Made by a program: the position numbers and the translations under genes. Below, in pieces: positions 1-9,895 of a stretch of DNA of 64,000 nucleotides. The DNA is taken from assembly GCF_002162375.1 (NCBI RefSeq), contig NZ_CP021425.1, forward strand, positions 5,568,501-5,632,500. The letters are read 5' to 3'. Each line of letters starts with the position of its first letter. Positions within the stretch are counted from its first letter, which is position 1. The notes under the pieces were generated by a model. It did not search any database. It was not told where the DNA came from and worked only from the letters and a program-made list of their open reading frames with translations. The stretch comes from Oleiphilus messinensis. GTDB lineage: Bacteria; Pseudomonadota; Gammaproteobacteria; Pseudomonadales; Oleiphilaceae.

Positions 1-1
1 C

Positions 2-1975
2 GAGCAAGAAATCCACTATCAGGTCTGGAATTTAATCCGGGCTCTCGCCCCTTCCGATCTTGCCGACGAAATCAAACGCAATAAAAAGGAATATGTCGAG
101 CGTGGTAGCCAGTTCATTGATCTGGTCAAGAGCACGTTGAAAAAACCGAGTGAAGTGTTTGCAGCATTGGACTACTCGCCGCGATTCAATTTTCTACTCG
201 ATCTGTTTGACCGTTTTGAGCAGTGGCGACGACAACACGCCCGCTATAGCTTCAGCGATATGCTTTATGAGCCGGTGAAATTGATACACGAAAATCCGGA
301 GCTGCTGAGCCTGGTCACCAACAAAATGGATCTGGTTCTCGTCGACGAGTATCAGGATACCAATGAAATTCAGCACCTCTTACTGAAGTACATCGCGGGA
401 GACCGGGCGAAAATCACGGTAGTGGGTGACCCGGATCAAACCATTTACGAATTCAGAGGCGCCAAGCCGGAATATATTCTAAACCGGTTCGCGAAGGAGT
501 TTCCAAATCCCAAGCAACTCACCCTGAGCTACACGTTCCGCTACGGACACCGGATTGCCCTGCTGGCCAATCACTTGATCACGCACAACACGGGGCGCAA
601 CAATGTTTTGTGTCGCTCACATCCGACAGTGGATGACAGCAGTATATCATTGCACTACGGAGCAGATGCCGAACAGATTCTCAAGCTGGTCAACACACTT
701 TCAGGGCAAGATCCGTCTTCTGGATCAGATCAATCTGGCCGCAGACTCAGTGATATCACAATACTTTGCCGGGTATGGAGTCAGAGCATTACCATTGAGC
801 TGGCGCTGCTGGCGAACCGGGTTCCGTATCAAATCAGTGCCGGTAAAGGTGCCCTGCACTCCAAGGAAATGAACGCAGTACGTTGCCTGCTGGAGTTTGC
901 ATCCGGAAAATTCCGGGATTTTCCCATGGCCGTGCGGAAAAAACGCTTCGAAACGCTTCTGCGCTTTCCGCACTGTGGTCTGGCTGAAGACCGGATTCAG
1001 GATCTTAGCCAGAATCTCGCCAGCCATGACCGAAATTGGCCCGAACATTTACGGGAACGGCTGGGTCCCTCGGGCGGACTGTCCCTGCACCCTTTGCAAA
1101 AGCGTAAACTAGGCGCTGTTGCAGACGCATTACAACAGTTACTTTTACTGGCGCAGCGGGGTAACACCGCAGCCCAATGTTTGAAACACTACGCGAACGC
1201 CACCGAACTTTTTGAAGGTGTGCGTAGCCTCGCACTGACAAAAGATATTGCCGAAGAACGCGTGGCAACGATCACCGGCATATTCCACTACCTTTTTTTA
1301 TTAAAGCTGGGCACAGCAGAGAGTCTGGAGCATTTGCAGGACCTGTCAGAGCGGGCCAACCAAAACACTGCGGATGATCGACTGTTACTGACAACCATGC
1401 ACCGCGCCAAAGGGCTGGAATGGCCGGTTGTAATTATACCCGGGCTGAACGACAAGTTTATGCCTTATACCGTCCGGGAGAATGAGATTACGGCAACGCT
1501 ACTGGAAAGCGAACGGCGTCTGCTATATGTCGCCATGACCCGGGCGGTGGAGCAGCTTCATCTGATTTGTCCCGCCCGTAAAAAATCGGCTCCGGATAAA
1601 TCTCCGCCGCCAAGCCGCTTTCTGGGGGAGCTGGAATTCAATCTGTCCCAGGAGTTAGGGCACTATTTGGCAAAACGGAAAACGACGCTCCCCGCCCCCC
1701 CGTTCACCCCGGATAGGCCTTTAAGCACAACGGCCAGGCGCTATTGTGCCTTGGAAAATGTCACTTACGTTTCCCCCAAAAGCAAGGCTGAGCCCACTTC
1801 CGAGGAGCCTCAACTGCCCATTTGGCAACAACAATACGTTGATCACGCCATTTTCGGACGCGGCACAATCACCCGGGAAGAGAGTTCATCGTTTCAGGTT
1901 AAATTCGATGAGGGGCGGGTTCTGGATTTCAGCAAAAAAAGCGCTCACCTGTACTTTACGGCCATTACGGCTTGA
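2..1975 (+). CDS. UvrD/Rep-family superfamily 1 DNA helicase, 5'-truncated by the window edge
   Basis: An ATP-dependent 3'-5' DNA helicase for repair or replication restart. The frame is open from the first bases, so the N-terminus with Walker A (motif I) lies outside the window. Visible motifs in order: II (VDEYQDT), III (GDPDQTIYEFRGA), IV (SYTFRYG), V (TMHRAKGLEWPVVII) and VI (ESERRLLYVAMTRA). The last 50 residues (HAIFGRGTITRE, then VKFDEGR) match the Tudor-like tail of UvrD/PcrA proteins that contacts RNA polymerase. The TTG at 137 is not a start, because coding-quality sequence continues upstream of it. Not clearly UvrD or Rep proper; a third UvrD-like paralogue is possible. It is convergent with the ABC exporter gene, 24 bases away. 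Confidence 0.93.
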   Translation, partial: EQEIHYQVWNLIRALAPSDLADEIKRNKKEYVERGSQFIDLVKSTLKKPSEVFAALDYSPRFNFLLDLFDRFEQWRRQHARYSFSDMLYEPVKLIHENPELLSLVTNKMDLVLVDEYQDTNEIQHLLLKYIAGDRAKITVVGDPDQTIYEFRGAKPEYILNRFAKEFPNPKQLTLSYTFRYGHRIALLANHLITHNTGRNNVLCRSHPTVDDSSISLHYGADAEQILKLVNTLSGQDPSSGSDQSGRRLSDITILCRVWSQSITIELALLANRVPYQISAGKGALHSKEMNAVRCLLEFASGKFRDFPMAVRKKRFETLLRFPHCGLAEDRIQDLSQNLASHDRNWPEHLRERLGPSGGLSLHPLQKRKLGAVADALQQLLLLAQRGNTAAQCLKHYANATELFEGVRSLALTKDIAEERVATITGIFHYLFLLKLGTAESLEHLQDLSERANQNTADDRLLLTTMHRAKGLEWPVVIIPGLNDKFMPYTVRENEITATLLESERRLLYVAMTRAVEQLHLICPARKKSAPDKSPPPSRFLGELEFNLSQELGHYLAKRKTTLPAPPFTPDRPLSTTARRYCALENVTYVSPKSKAEPTSEEPQLPIWQQQYVDHAIFGRGTITREESSSFQVKFDEGRVLDFSKKSAHLYFTAITA

Positions 1976-1999
1976 ATTAAAAAAAGCCGCATCGCCTTT

Positions 2000-3841
2000 T
2001 CAATTCTGCCGCTCACCATAGAGTTGGGCATACAAGCCCCCTTGCTGAATCAATTCCTCATGACGTCCGGTTTCAGCAACTTTACCATCTTCAAAGACGT
2101 AAACACGATCGGCCTGTTTCACGGAGCTGAGTCGATGGGCGATGATCAATGTGGTGCGTGTCTGCAAAAAATCCCGCAGAGCCTCATGGAGGTTATACTC
2201 CGTATCGGCATCCAATGCCGAGGTCGCCTCATCCAGTATCACGACAGCAGGATTGGCCAGTACCATGCGAGCAATGGCCAGGCGTTGACGCTGACCACCG
2301 GATAAGCGGATGCCCTGCCTGCCGACGATGGTGTCCAGTTGCCTTGGCATCGCCTGAATCGTATCGTGCAATTGGGCTACCTTGAGGGCATGCCAGTAGT
2401 CCTCGTCGCTAAATTCTCGCCCCAATCCCAGATTATTCCGAATGCTATCATTGAACAGCGCCGGGTGTTGCAACACCGTTGCCACATTTTCACGAACAAC
2501 ATTCATCCCGATCTTAGTGACCGGAATACCGTCAAAATAGACCTGCCCCCGTGTTGGCGCATACATCCCCAAAATAACTTGCACCAGCGTGGACTTGCCC
2601 CCACCACTCGCCCCAACCAGCGCGACTTTCTCCCCGGCGGCAATATCCAGAGTAACGCCGGACAAAACATCACTGCCATCACCATAAGCAAAATGAATAT
2701 CCTCAATATGGACACTGACGGTGGTTTTTCCAACAAACGGATTGACTTGCGGCGGAAAGTAAGGTTCTTGCTTGAGTTCAAACAATTGGTTAATGCGGGC
2801 GAGCGCGGCCTTGGCGGCGTAATAGCTGTATTGAATGCCCAGAACCTCCTGTACGGGAGCCATCATAAACCAGAGGTAGCCGAATACAGCAAACATATAG
2901 CCAATCGAAAGATCCGAAAACAATACGGTCAATATTGCTGCGCCCCGGAACACATCCACCCCAAACTGAAACAGCATAAAACTGACCCGGTTTGCGGCAT
3001 CACTTTTCCATGCGTAATGTATCGAGTGATCTCGGACGCCACGAGCCCGATCCGTAAGGCGTGCCATATAATGGCGTTCACGGTTGGCCGCACGAATCTG
3101 GTGAATGGCATCCAGGGTTTCGGTCAGGGCCTGCTGGAAAACTTCATAGGCTTTATTTTCCTGACGCTTGAGGTGTTTCACTTTTTTCCCGATCACCGTC
3201 GTAAAGTAAATCACCATTGGATTGAACAACAAGATCACCAGCGCCAATTGCCAATGCATCCAGAGCAGCACCGCAGACGTCCCGACCAGTGTGAACACCG
3301 CAACCAGAAAGCGACTGATCGAAGCACCTATAAATTGATCAAGGGTATCCAGATCGGTCACAAACCGCGATGCCACCGAGCCACTGCCCACGGTTTCATA
3401 TTCCGCCATGGAGATATGCTTCAGGCGCACCAGCATTCTAGAGCGGATTTTATAAATGATATCTTTGGAGATAATGGCAAATTCCTGCGCCTGAAGGACA
3501 TTGAATCCCAGCGACGCCAGGCGCAGGATCAATACAAACAACAGCATGGCCAGGATATACAGCACAGGACCATGCCAATACACTGGAGTCATTGCATCAA
3601 TAATCGGCGTCACAGGCCCGGGTTCATGCAGCAGAATTTCATCCACAAGCAGGGGTAACAGCAGCGGCACCGGAACGGCCGCAAGGGTAGCCAAAATGGC
3701 GATCAGGTTTGCTTTTATTAATTCCCGTCTGTGCTCCAGAACCATCGGCAGGAGATCACGCCATTGATAGCCTCGAACGTTGCGCCAACTCAACGGCGCG
3801 GCACGCTCAGAGGACGAAGAAGTTGTATCGGGGTGGGGCAT
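2000..3841 (-). CDS. MsbA-type ABC exporter half-transporter (fused membrane and ATPase domains)
   Basis: A fused type IV ABC exporter of about 613 aa that exports a lipid, peptide or drug across the inner membrane as a homodimer. The N-terminal half holds about six transmembrane segments (first near residues 40-60). The C-terminal ATPase has Walker A GASGGGKST, signature LSGGQRQRLAIARM, Walker B VILDEATSAL and switch His in LIIAHRLSSV. An earlier in-frame start exists at 3910, but the ATG at 3841 has GGAG five to six bases upstream and gives a normal cytoplasmic N-terminus, so I chose it. It is monocistronic as far as visible, divergent from the OmpA-like lipoprotein gene. The substrate cannot be told from sequence. 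Confidence 0.92.
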   Translation of the reverse strand: MPHPDTTSSSSERAAPLSWRNVRGYQWRDLLPMVLEHRRELIKANLIAILATLAAVPVPLLLPLLVDEILLHEPGPVTPIIDAMTPVYWHGPVLYILAMLLFVLILRLASLGFNVLQAQEFAIISKDIIYKIRSRMLVRLKHISMAEYETVGSGSVASRFVTDLDTLDQFIGASISRFLVAVFTLVGTSAVLLWMHWQLALVILLFNPMVIYFTTVIGKKVKHLKRQENKAYEVFQQALTETLDAIHQIRAANRERHYMARLTDRARGVRDHSIHYAWKSDAANRVSFMLFQFGVDVFRGAAILTVLFSDLSIGYMFAVFGYLWFMMAPVQEVLGIQYSYYAAKAALARINQLFELKQEPYFPPQVNPFVGKTTVSVHIEDIHFAYGDGSDVLSGVTLDIAAGEKVALVGASGGGKSTLVQVILGMYAPTRGQVYFDGIPVTKIGMNVVRENVATVLQHPALFNDSIRNNLGLGREFSDEDYWHALKVAQLHDTIQAMPRQLDTIVGRQGIRLSGGQRQRLAIARMVLANPAVVILDEATSALDADTEYNLHEALRDFLQTRTTLIIAHRLSSVKQADRVYVFEDGKVAETGRHEELIQQGGLYAQLYGERQN

Positions 3842-4172
3842 TTTTACTCCAATTTCGCATCCACCATACATCCGGAAATTAATCCTGGATGAGAACACGA
3901 TATGCAGCATATCGTTGGATATATAAAATCATTATGATCTGACTGTACCCAAAATCCGGTCATCTTGCGAGTATCAATTGGTCAAATAGCCCTGCAGGTT
4001 CAGGCAGGTTGCCATATTTTGCCTTTTTTGAGCCCACGGGTTCCTGAATTGTGCCCGCACTCCGCCACAGTCTCGGCGTTTAATAGAAATCAAGCAACAC
4101 ATCATTCAGCAAACGCCTGTATTTCAAAAGCAGCATGTTATTCAGATGAATATGCAGAACGAGGACAAGATT
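3842..4172. other. divergent intergenic region with an 8-bp palindrome
   Basis: The region separates the divergent ABC exporter and OmpA-like lipoprotein genes and must hold both promoters. The clearest structure is a perfect hairpin at 3897-3915 (arms ACGATATG and CATATCGT, loop CAG), followed by A+T-rich sequence. It could be an operator or a cruciform; no coding signal is seen. Confidence 0.4.
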
Positions 4173-4976
4173 ATGCGTCGAGACAAAACCAGTATACGTG
4201 GCGATAAAACAAGACAAGTCAGGAAGCAATGTTTGTTTCTCTTACCCGTGACGCTTCTGGCCGCCTGTGCAAGTCAGAATCCTGCACCAGAAAGCAGTAC
4301 TCAGAATACACCCACGTCATTGATCAGCATGAATCAAATGACGGATTCCATGCCCACTTCAGGCCCTGAAAACGCTCACAATACCGACCTGATCGACAAC
4401 GATGAGTCCGTCAACCCATCCCGCTCAATGCAAAAGGAGCAGCCCAACATGACAATTCTGGTGATTGAAAATCAGGAACAAGCCAATCAGGAAGTTGCCC
4501 GCCTAGCCTATAACATGGAACGGGAAGCACAAAAGCAACAAACACCAAATGATATTGAGGAGACAGATGAAACGCTGGAGGCGCCTGCTCAGAAGCTGTT
4601 TCACTACGGCTTCAATCAGGTCAACCTGAGTGTGGAAGATATTGAAATCATCAAATCCCATGGCCGATATTTAACTCGACACCCGGAATACCTGATCACC
4701 ATTCATGGTCACACGGATAACCAAGGGGTTAGTGGCTACAACCACAAGCTGGCCCGCCAAAGAGCTCAGAAAGTTGCCAATATACTGAAGAGCGAGGGTG
4801 TTCTTGAACACCAGATCAAGATCGTCGCCTGGGGGAGTGAACAGCCGGTTTCACGAAAGGACTGGTTGAAAAATGATATCGCGCCCGACCTGTCCGAACG
4901 CGAGCGTCAGGCACAAAATCGAAGAGTGGAATTGGAATATACGGATTTTAAGTACGCCATTACGGCATCGCCCTGA
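4173..4976 (+). CDS. OmpA/Pal-family peptidoglycan-binding outer-membrane lipoprotein
   Basis: The N-terminus has a basic region, a hydrophobic stretch and the lipobox LLAAC, so the protein should be lipidated by Lgt and anchored in the outer membrane. About 110 residues rich in Q, N, E, S and P follow as a linker. The C-terminal 110 residues are an OmpA-like domain (YGFNQVNLS, IHGHTDNQGVSGYN, LARQRAQKVANIL, QNRRVELEY) that binds meso-diaminopimelate in peptidoglycan. The ATG at 4173 is preceded by GAGGA at good spacing; the ATG at 4146 has no such site. A strong terminator follows. It resembles Pal but lacks the tol gene neighbourhood, so a separate wall-anchoring role is likely. Confidence 0.9.
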   Translation: MRRDKTSIRGDKTRQVRKQCLFLLPVTLLAACASQNPAPESSTQNTPTSLISMNQMTDSMPTSGPENAHNTDLIDNDESVNPSRSMQKEQPNMTILVIENQEQANQEVARLAYNMEREAQKQQTPNDIEETDETLEAPAQKLFHYGFNQVNLSVEDIEIIKSHGRYLTRHPEYLITIHGHTDNQGVSGYNHKLARQRAQKVANILKSEGVLEHQIKIVAWGSEQPVSRKDWLKNDIAPDLSERERQAQNRRVELEYTDFKYAITASP

Positions 4977-5017
4977 ATTACACATCCCTTCTATAACTTA
5001 TGCTCCCTGCCCTGTTA

Positions 5018-5043
5018 GCCGCCTGCAAGAGGCGGCATTTTTT
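5018..5043 (+). terminator. intrinsic terminator after the OmpA-like lipoprotein gene
   Basis: A perfect 7-bp stem (GCCGCCT / AGGCGGC) with loop GCAAG is followed directly by a T-rich run. It lies between the lipoprotein gene and the convergent chemoreceptor gene. Confidence 0.85.
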
Positions 5044-5046
5044 GCC

Positions 5047-7083
5047 TCAGGCTGCGGACATTCTGTCAGCCCCCATACGCACAACATTCCGTTCGGATGA
5101 TCCATTGGAAGCGGTTGCACCGAAGCCATCTGCAGACGGCTCAACCTTGAATCGCCCCACCGCCGAATTCAGTAACTCACTGCAACGCACCAGGTTTCCA
5201 CTCTCCAGTTCCGCGCGCTCTACGCATTGTACAGACTCATCTGCCAGACGATTTACAGCCCCTACGTTGTCACTGATTAGCCGCGCCACCTGGGCTTGCT
5301 CTTCTGTGGTCTGGGCAATCTGGATATTCATGGCAGACATTTTCTCCATAGCCGCCACAATTTGCTTCAAGGCCTGCCCTGCTTCAGTCGTTGAGTGCTG
5401 TGTATTTTTGGCAAGCTCGACCTGACTGCGAATCGAGTCAACCGCATCTTCCGTAGAATGTTGCAGTCGATCTATAATTTCTTTAATTTCCTTGGTGGAA
5501 TCAGAGGTTCTCTGGGACAAACCGCGAACCTCCTCTGCGACAACCGCAAAGCCTCGACCCTGCTCACCAGCCCGCGCAGCTTCAATGGCCGCATTCAGGG
5601 CCAGCAGATTTGTTTGTTCCGCAATATTAACAATTACGGTCAGAACCGCATCAATACTGCGCGCCTCTTCTGACAAACTATTCAATTGTGACTCCGTACG
5701 AAAAACACTGTTGACCAACTCACCAACATTACTCAACCCGGCCTCCAGCAATTCATCGCCCCGTTTTACTGCGGTATCTGCCGACTGTGCTGCATCTGAA
5801 GCTTCGGAAGCACTCTGTGCCATTTGTGCAAATGACTCGGTCATATCTTCTATTGCACGATTGATATTATTGGTTTCATGGAGCTGTTGTACTGTTTTGC
5901 TGTTAACCTCCCGTGCTACATCAGCAATTGTTTTGCTGGAAACACCAACGGCGCTGGAGTGGCCACCGATATCTGATACCAGAGAAACCAGTTGTAGACG
6001 AAGATGGTTGGCAGAGTCTTTAAGGCTCTTTGTTTCCTCGGTCTTGGCGAGTATGTCGACTTCACGGGAAAAATCGCCCTCGGCATACTCCCGAAGGAAA
6101 GGCTGAAGACTCTTGATGCGCTGGATAACACCACGTTGGATCGTATCAATAATAAACGCAACCAGTGCAATCACGAGCACAATGCCGATATTCGAAGCAC
6201 GAACCAATGTGAAAGCATCATCGAACATGGCAGATATGGAACTTTTGGCCTCGGAAAGTTCATTGCGCAAATCAACAATAAGGCTGCGTATCTGAATCTG
6301 ACTGCCCCATGATTGTTTGATTGAGCCTTCTGTATTGGTGAAGTCCTTTTCGTAACGGCGCAGAGCGGAACCAAGGTTTGCCACAATGGTTTCGGCTTTA
6401 TCTTCCTCCTCCGGCTCACCCAACATGAATTCGTTATCCGCCTCAAGATAAATTCCGAGGAAAGGCAACGCCTCAATCTCTTGATAAATTGCCAATGCTG
6501 CACTGACATTATCAAACAAGGCGGTCTTGGTTTTCGAATTCTGATCCGCAAAATAACTTTCCCGCAACAAACTGCGATCCACAAGATTCGTGACCAATTC
6601 ATTCGCCAACTTCACATACGTTCGAGCAGCCTGCTCATCATTCGACCATCCTTCAAGGGCATAATCGATTAAAGAGGAAATTTCATCCCTGACCTCACGA
6701 TCATTCTGCGTGAGCAACACCTGTGGATCCCCGGATAACTTTCCCGCTGCACGAAAGTCGCCCTTTAAAAAGGTTTCCAGCTGTTGTAATGAAGGCGTCA
6801 ACTGTTGCTGAAATGCTTCCGGGAACTCGCCCAGTTCAGTACTGAGAGCCTCTAGACCGGTTTCCGCGCGCTGCAAATTCAGGGCATTTCCCGAATCCAG
6901 ATAATCCAGTAAGGGTTGCTCCACTTCGAGACTGAAGCGGGAGAACAACTGATCGTAATCCGTTATCAAGTCTTGTGGTTTCTTAAGGTGACTCAACCCC
7001 CAATAGGTCGAATAACCGAGAATCAGAGCAATAAAGATCAGGCTTGTCGTGTTGATTCGGGCGAGAGTTTTAAGCTTTGGCAT
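5047..7083 (-). CDS. methyl-accepting chemotaxis protein
   Basis: A transmembrane chemoreceptor of about 678 aa. A first membrane segment ([19 protein letters not shown]) near residues 12-30 is followed by a periplasmic domain of about 270 residues, a second segment ([15 protein letters not shown]), a HAMP-like stretch ([13 protein letters not shown]) and the signalling hairpin with tip sequence [19 protein letters not shown]. The periplasmic domain carries [11 protein letters not shown] and [13 protein letters not shown] motifs that recur in the receptor at 41233-43191, so the two are paralogues. Start at 7083 is preferred because the membrane segment then follows directly; an upstream ATG at 7185 is in frame but has no ribosome-binding site. 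No CheW-type C-terminal pentapeptide tether was noted. The ligand is unknown. Confidence 0.9.
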   Translation of the reverse strand: MPKLKTLARINTTSLIFIALILGYSTYWGLSHLKKPQDLITDYDQLFSRFSLEVEQPLLDYLDSGNALNLQRAETGLEALSTELGEFPEAFQQQLTPSLQQLETFLKGDFRAAGKLSGDPQVLLTQNDREVRDEISSLIDYALEGWSNDEQAARTYVKLANELVTNLVDRSLLRESYFADQNSKTKTALFDNVSAALAIYQEIEALPFLGIYLEADNEFMLGEPEEEDKAETIVANLGSALRRYEKDFTNTEGSIKQSWGSQIQIRSLIVDLRNELSEAKSSISAMFDDAFTLVRASNIGIVLVIALVAFIIDTIQRGVIQRIKSLQPFLREYAEGDFSREVDILAKTEETKSLKDSANHLRLQLVSLVSDIGGHSSAVGVSSKTIADVAREVNSKTVQQLHETNNINRAIEDMTESFAQMAQSASEASDAAQSADTAVKRGDELLEAGLSNVGELVNSVFRTESQLNSLSEEARSIDAVLTVIVNIAEQTNLLALNAAIEAARAGEQGRGFAVVAEEVRGLSQRTSDSTKEIKEIIDRLQHSTEDAVDSIRSQVELAKNTQHSTTEAGQALKQIVAAMEKMSAMNIQIAQTTEEQAQVARLISDNVGAVNRLADESVQCVERAELESGNLVRCSELLNSAVGRFKVEPSADGFGATASNGSSERNVVRMGADRMSAA

Positions 7084-7190
7084 CTGTAATTCAGTCCAGA
7101 ATAGATTCTTGATCGCTTCGACCGTACCACAAAGCTGTTGCAATCCGGTGACTGCCCAAAAAGGCGTAGAAAGGGGTAGTAACATCTACA

Positions 7191-7214
7191 GATAGATAGA
7201 TAGATAGATAGATA
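7191..7214. repeat. tetranucleotide repeat, six copies of GATA
   Basis: Six perfect tandem GATA units lie about 110 bases upstream of the chosen chemoreceptor start. Slipped-strand changes here could alter promoter spacing. They cannot switch the reading frame of the receptor, because an in-frame TAG (7186-7188 on the minus strand) separates the repeat from the ORF. Confidence 0.9.
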
Positions 7215-7380
7215 GGACGGCAAAGTGACTGAACTACACAGTCAAGTGCAATAAAGCAGTTCGAAATAGAGTCCCGAGTACCCTGAGGAAAGCAGAGTGC
7301 TCGGGTTTAGAGATGTGCTCCCCATTTGATTAGGCGAACATTTGGCCGGGTAAACACAGGAGCACGAACTCCGCGGTTAA

Positions 7381-7794
7381 TTACTTGGAAGCATCAACCA
7401 TAAATTCAACAGCAGCACCCACTTCCTCATCGGAACAATCCATGCAGGTTCCACGGGCAGGCATGGCATTGAAACCATTGATCGCGTGGGAAACCAGGGT
7501 TTCCAGACCTTGTTCGATACGCGGTGCCCACTGTGCAGCATTTCCGCTCACTGGCGCACCTGCAGCACCGGTACTATGACAAGCGGCACACTTGGTGTTG
7601 TACACCTCTTCACCGGAACGAGGGCCGGAACTCGCAGCTGCAGCCACTGGTGCCGCGTCAGCACAAGGGTCGCCCTGAACACAAACCTCACCAACAGGCT
7701 TGATTCGTTCTTCAATGGCTGCATCTGAACTCGCCTGTACAAAGGATGTTCCAACCATCAGGAACATCGCCAACAATTTCAACCCGTTTTTCAC
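7381..7794 (-). CDS. cytochrome c5-like periplasmic monohaem cytochrome
   Basis: A small electron carrier exported to the periplasm. It starts with a Sec signal peptide (NGLKLLAMFLMVGTSFVQA), then an Ala-rich linker, the haem-binding motif CAACH and a downstream Met ligand in NAMPARG. The cysteine pair in CMDCSDEEV is typical of cytochrome c5, where it forms a disulphide. The start is GTG at 7794, supported by AGAGGTG upstream. It probably shuttles electrons to a terminal oxidase or reductase; no partner is encoded nearby. Monocistronic. Confidence 0.93.
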   Translation of the reverse strand: MKNGLKLLAMFLMVGTSFVQASSDAAIEERIKPVGEVCVQGDPCADAAPVAAAASSGPRSGEEVYNTKCAACHSTGAAGAPVSGNAAQWAPRIEQGLETLVSHAINGFNAMPARGTCMDCSDEEVGAAVEFMVDASK

Positions 7795-8083
7795 GTTTCA
7801 CCTCTAATTGAAGTTTGATGTATTCAGTACGGACAAACCGCAACCCTAAAAAATAAGGGGGCATTATAGCGACTTAATTGTCATGCTTAAACAATCATCA
7901 GACATGTTTATGCAATATTCTGAAAATGCAGGGGCAGTAAAGGCAGTAATATTGGTATTGCCCTGCCAAACGTGGTAAAAATGGCTGCGCCGTCAAACAC
8001 ATCGATTTGAAACTGACGCAAGCTATTGAAAATGCCAACGATTGATTACGAACGATTGTTAACGTGAAGAGGTTTACCCACAG

Positions 8084-8395
8084 ATGGCCATTGCAGTTCG
8101 AAAAGCAGCATTGATCATAGAATTCACCAGCCTGGGCATTCTGATACTATGGCTTTTATGGGTGGCAGAGATGAAGCCACAAGAGAGCCGTTTAACACTC
8201 GCCAACCTGACCCTCCCGTTTACCGCCAGTTTTTTTGTACTGGCAGGCTTTATCACCGATCTCTATTTTCGCTGGATCAAGAACACCGAACAGAAACGAA
8301 ACACCGTGCACTTGTTGTTATTTTGCTTTCTGGCGCTCTGTTTGCTAGGGGTTTGGGCGGTAAGTCTGATGAAAACGATCACGACATTGGGATAA
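8084..8395 (+). CDS. small inner-membrane protein, hypothetical
   Basis: A 103-aa protein of unknown family with three predicted membrane segments (about residues 7-26, 40-60 and 75-97) and short charged loops (FRWIKNTEQKRN between segments two and three). It begins at ATG 8084 with a weak AAGAGG upstream. It is convergent with the DUF1569 gene, ten bases away. No function can be assigned. Confidence 0.65.
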   Translation: MAIAVRKAALIIEFTSLGILILWLLWVAEMKPQESRLTLANLTLPFTASFFVLAGFITDLYFRWIKNTEQKRNTVHLLLFCFLALCLLGVWAVSLMKTITTLG

Positions 8396-8404
8396 CCGAG
8401 CCCC

Positions 8405-8929
8405 TTAAACCCGTATCTGGCTCAAGTGGTTATTCAAATGCATGACATGCGCGGCGATATAGTCCTGCTTCGCCAATACTCCGTAGGCGAAATGAGGTTG
8501 CAATGGTCCTTCATAGGCTGCAAATTTGCGCAATGTTGAATCGAGATGCAAAAGAGCGGATTGCACATCCCCTTCTACCTCCCAGCGGGGCTCTCCTGGA
8601 ATCGGCTCGCTCAAATCATGGTGCATCGCGCCTTTCATCGCAAACGCAGAAAAAGCCCATTGACCCACCGAATTCTGAAACCACTCCGGTTTGTGCTCCG
8701 GAAAGCCATCCATGGAATACTGAATACTCTGGGCCAGATGACGGAACACCTGAAAGGCTGACCACTCACCAGTACTGATCACCACCCGCCCTTGCAAGGC
8801 AGCAAGCTTGCCAAGTGCTGACTCAATGGTAAGCGGTTGGCCATTGGAGTGGCTCAACCAAATCCCGCCACCCGCTCCAAGCGATGCAATACCTGCAGCG
8901 CTGTAGAGCAAAAATTGTCGACGCTTCAT
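8405..8929 (-). CDS. DUF1569-family (DinB-like four-helix) exported protein
   Basis: The N-terminus MKRRQFLLYSAAGIASLGAGG is a twin-arginine-like signal, so the protein is probably exported folded. The body matches the DUF1569 pattern: WSAFQVFRHLAQSIQYSMDG, a conserved IPGEPRW, then LQPHFAYG and a C-terminal HVMHLNNHL with His residues that in DinB-like folds bind metal. An earlier start at 8974 would overlap the upstream gene and push the signal inside; 8929 is preferred. It lies about 50 bases behind the 155-aa gene, likely one transcript. The reaction is unknown. Confidence 0.8.
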   Translation of the reverse strand: MKRRQFLLYSAAGIASLGAGGGIWLSHSNGQPLTIESALGKLAALQGRVVISTGEWSAFQVFRHLAQSIQYSMDGFPEHKPEWFQNSVGQWAFSAFAMKGAMHHDLSEPIPGEPRWEVEGDVQSALLHLDSTLRKFAAYEGPLQPHFAYGVLAKQDYIAAHVMHLNNHLSQIRV

Positions 8930-8979
8930 TATGCTCTGATTATCCTGCGTATTTATTTCAATTGTTCCGTACATTTTAA

Positions 8980-9447
8980 TCAGATTGCTTTTTTAAAGTT
9001 GATATCTGGATCAAATTCGGCGACTTTGCTCAGCATAGCCCGGCCCAAAGCTTCCTGCCCGGCTTTGATCGAAAGCGATCCCGCGCTCGTCAGTGCACTT
9101 AAATAGAGCCTGACCAATCGAAACGAAGTCATCACACCATTAGAGAATTCAATCCGGGACAACATTTCCCAGTTTTCCGGAAAATCAATCTGGGGCGCAA
9201 TCGCGGCCATCATCCTTTTCGCCACCTCAAGCGCTTCAGTAACACGGGTCTGTTGCAAATAAAGGTGGTACAACTGCAACAGCACCCCCAAATTCTGTGG
9301 CTCAATCATGTAGGCCCTGATCAATGGTTTTTCGGCCATTGCGGACCCTTCCAGGTGATGGGCTTGATCCATCAGCTCTTCCACTTCGAAGGATGTGCCC
9401 CCGTCCACATAGGCACTGGTACTCTGAATATCCTGCAATTCAATCAT
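8980..9447 (-). CDS. hypothetical helical protein (TPR-like)
   Basis: A 155-aa soluble protein not assigned to a named family. The middle part (RAYMIEPQNLGVLLQLYHLY, then VTEALEVAKRMM) reads like one or two tetratricopeptide-type helical pairs, suggesting a scaffold or binding role. It starts at ATG 9447 with a G-rich stretch (GGGGGTAA) just upstream. It is the first gene of a probable two-gene transcript with the DUF1569 gene. Confidence 0.65.
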   Translation of the reverse strand: MIELQDIQSTSAYVDGGTSFEVEELMDQAHHLEGSAMAEKPLIRAYMIEPQNLGVLLQLYHLYLQQTRVTEALEVAKRMMAAIAPQIDFPENWEMLSRIEFSNGVMTSFRLVRLYLSALTSAGSLSIKAGQEALGRAMLSKVAEFDPDINFKKAI

Positions 9448-9895
9448 TGTTATTACCCCCTGGGCGCACCAAGTTTTTACCCCTAAACGATTGCATGTCA
9501 GGTTTCACTATTACAACAAACGTGCCATCCAACTTGTTTCGTAGACAATTAAAAGTCGTTGAATTCCGACCTGGTCTATCCTGACGGCGATAAAACAATA
9601 AAAAAACAGAAACAATAAGCATATTTTTCATACACTTATAGACACCAATAGACACTGACTCAATCTGAATAGCTCGCGATAACCAGGCATGAATATCACA
9701 GCATTCAGGACGACAATTCCCGCAATATTTTGTAGTACATGATCACAATTTCAGGCTTTAGGTCACAATCCCGACGAAGGGTGAACAGTGCGATCAGATT
9801 TCGACTTGCACAACTGCACAAGAAGTGAGCATTCACCCGGGGAATGCCAGCTTTTAGACTACCCCCAAAGTTGTATCCATATCGCACGGGATGAT
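9448..9895. other. intergenic region, no convincing gene
   Basis: No ORF here has family signal. An 82-codon minus-strand frame (9705-9953) starts inside the neighbouring inverted-repeat element and has no recognisable sequence. The region probably carries the promoter for the 8980-9447 gene and a decayed sequence into which the element at 9896 inserted. Confidence 0.4.

Noticed and set aside
2339-3658. 439-codon plus-strand open frame opposite the ABC exporter
   Set aside because: Antisense to well-defined transporter motifs; its composition (His, Gln, Asn-rich, no domain) is that of a shadow frame.
7185-7223. Possible phase-variable start of the chemoreceptor through the GATA repeat and an upstream ATG at 7223
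   Set aside because: One extra repeat would bring the ATG at 7223 into frame with the ORF, but an in-frame TAG at 7186-7188 lies between, so no repeat number gives a fused product.
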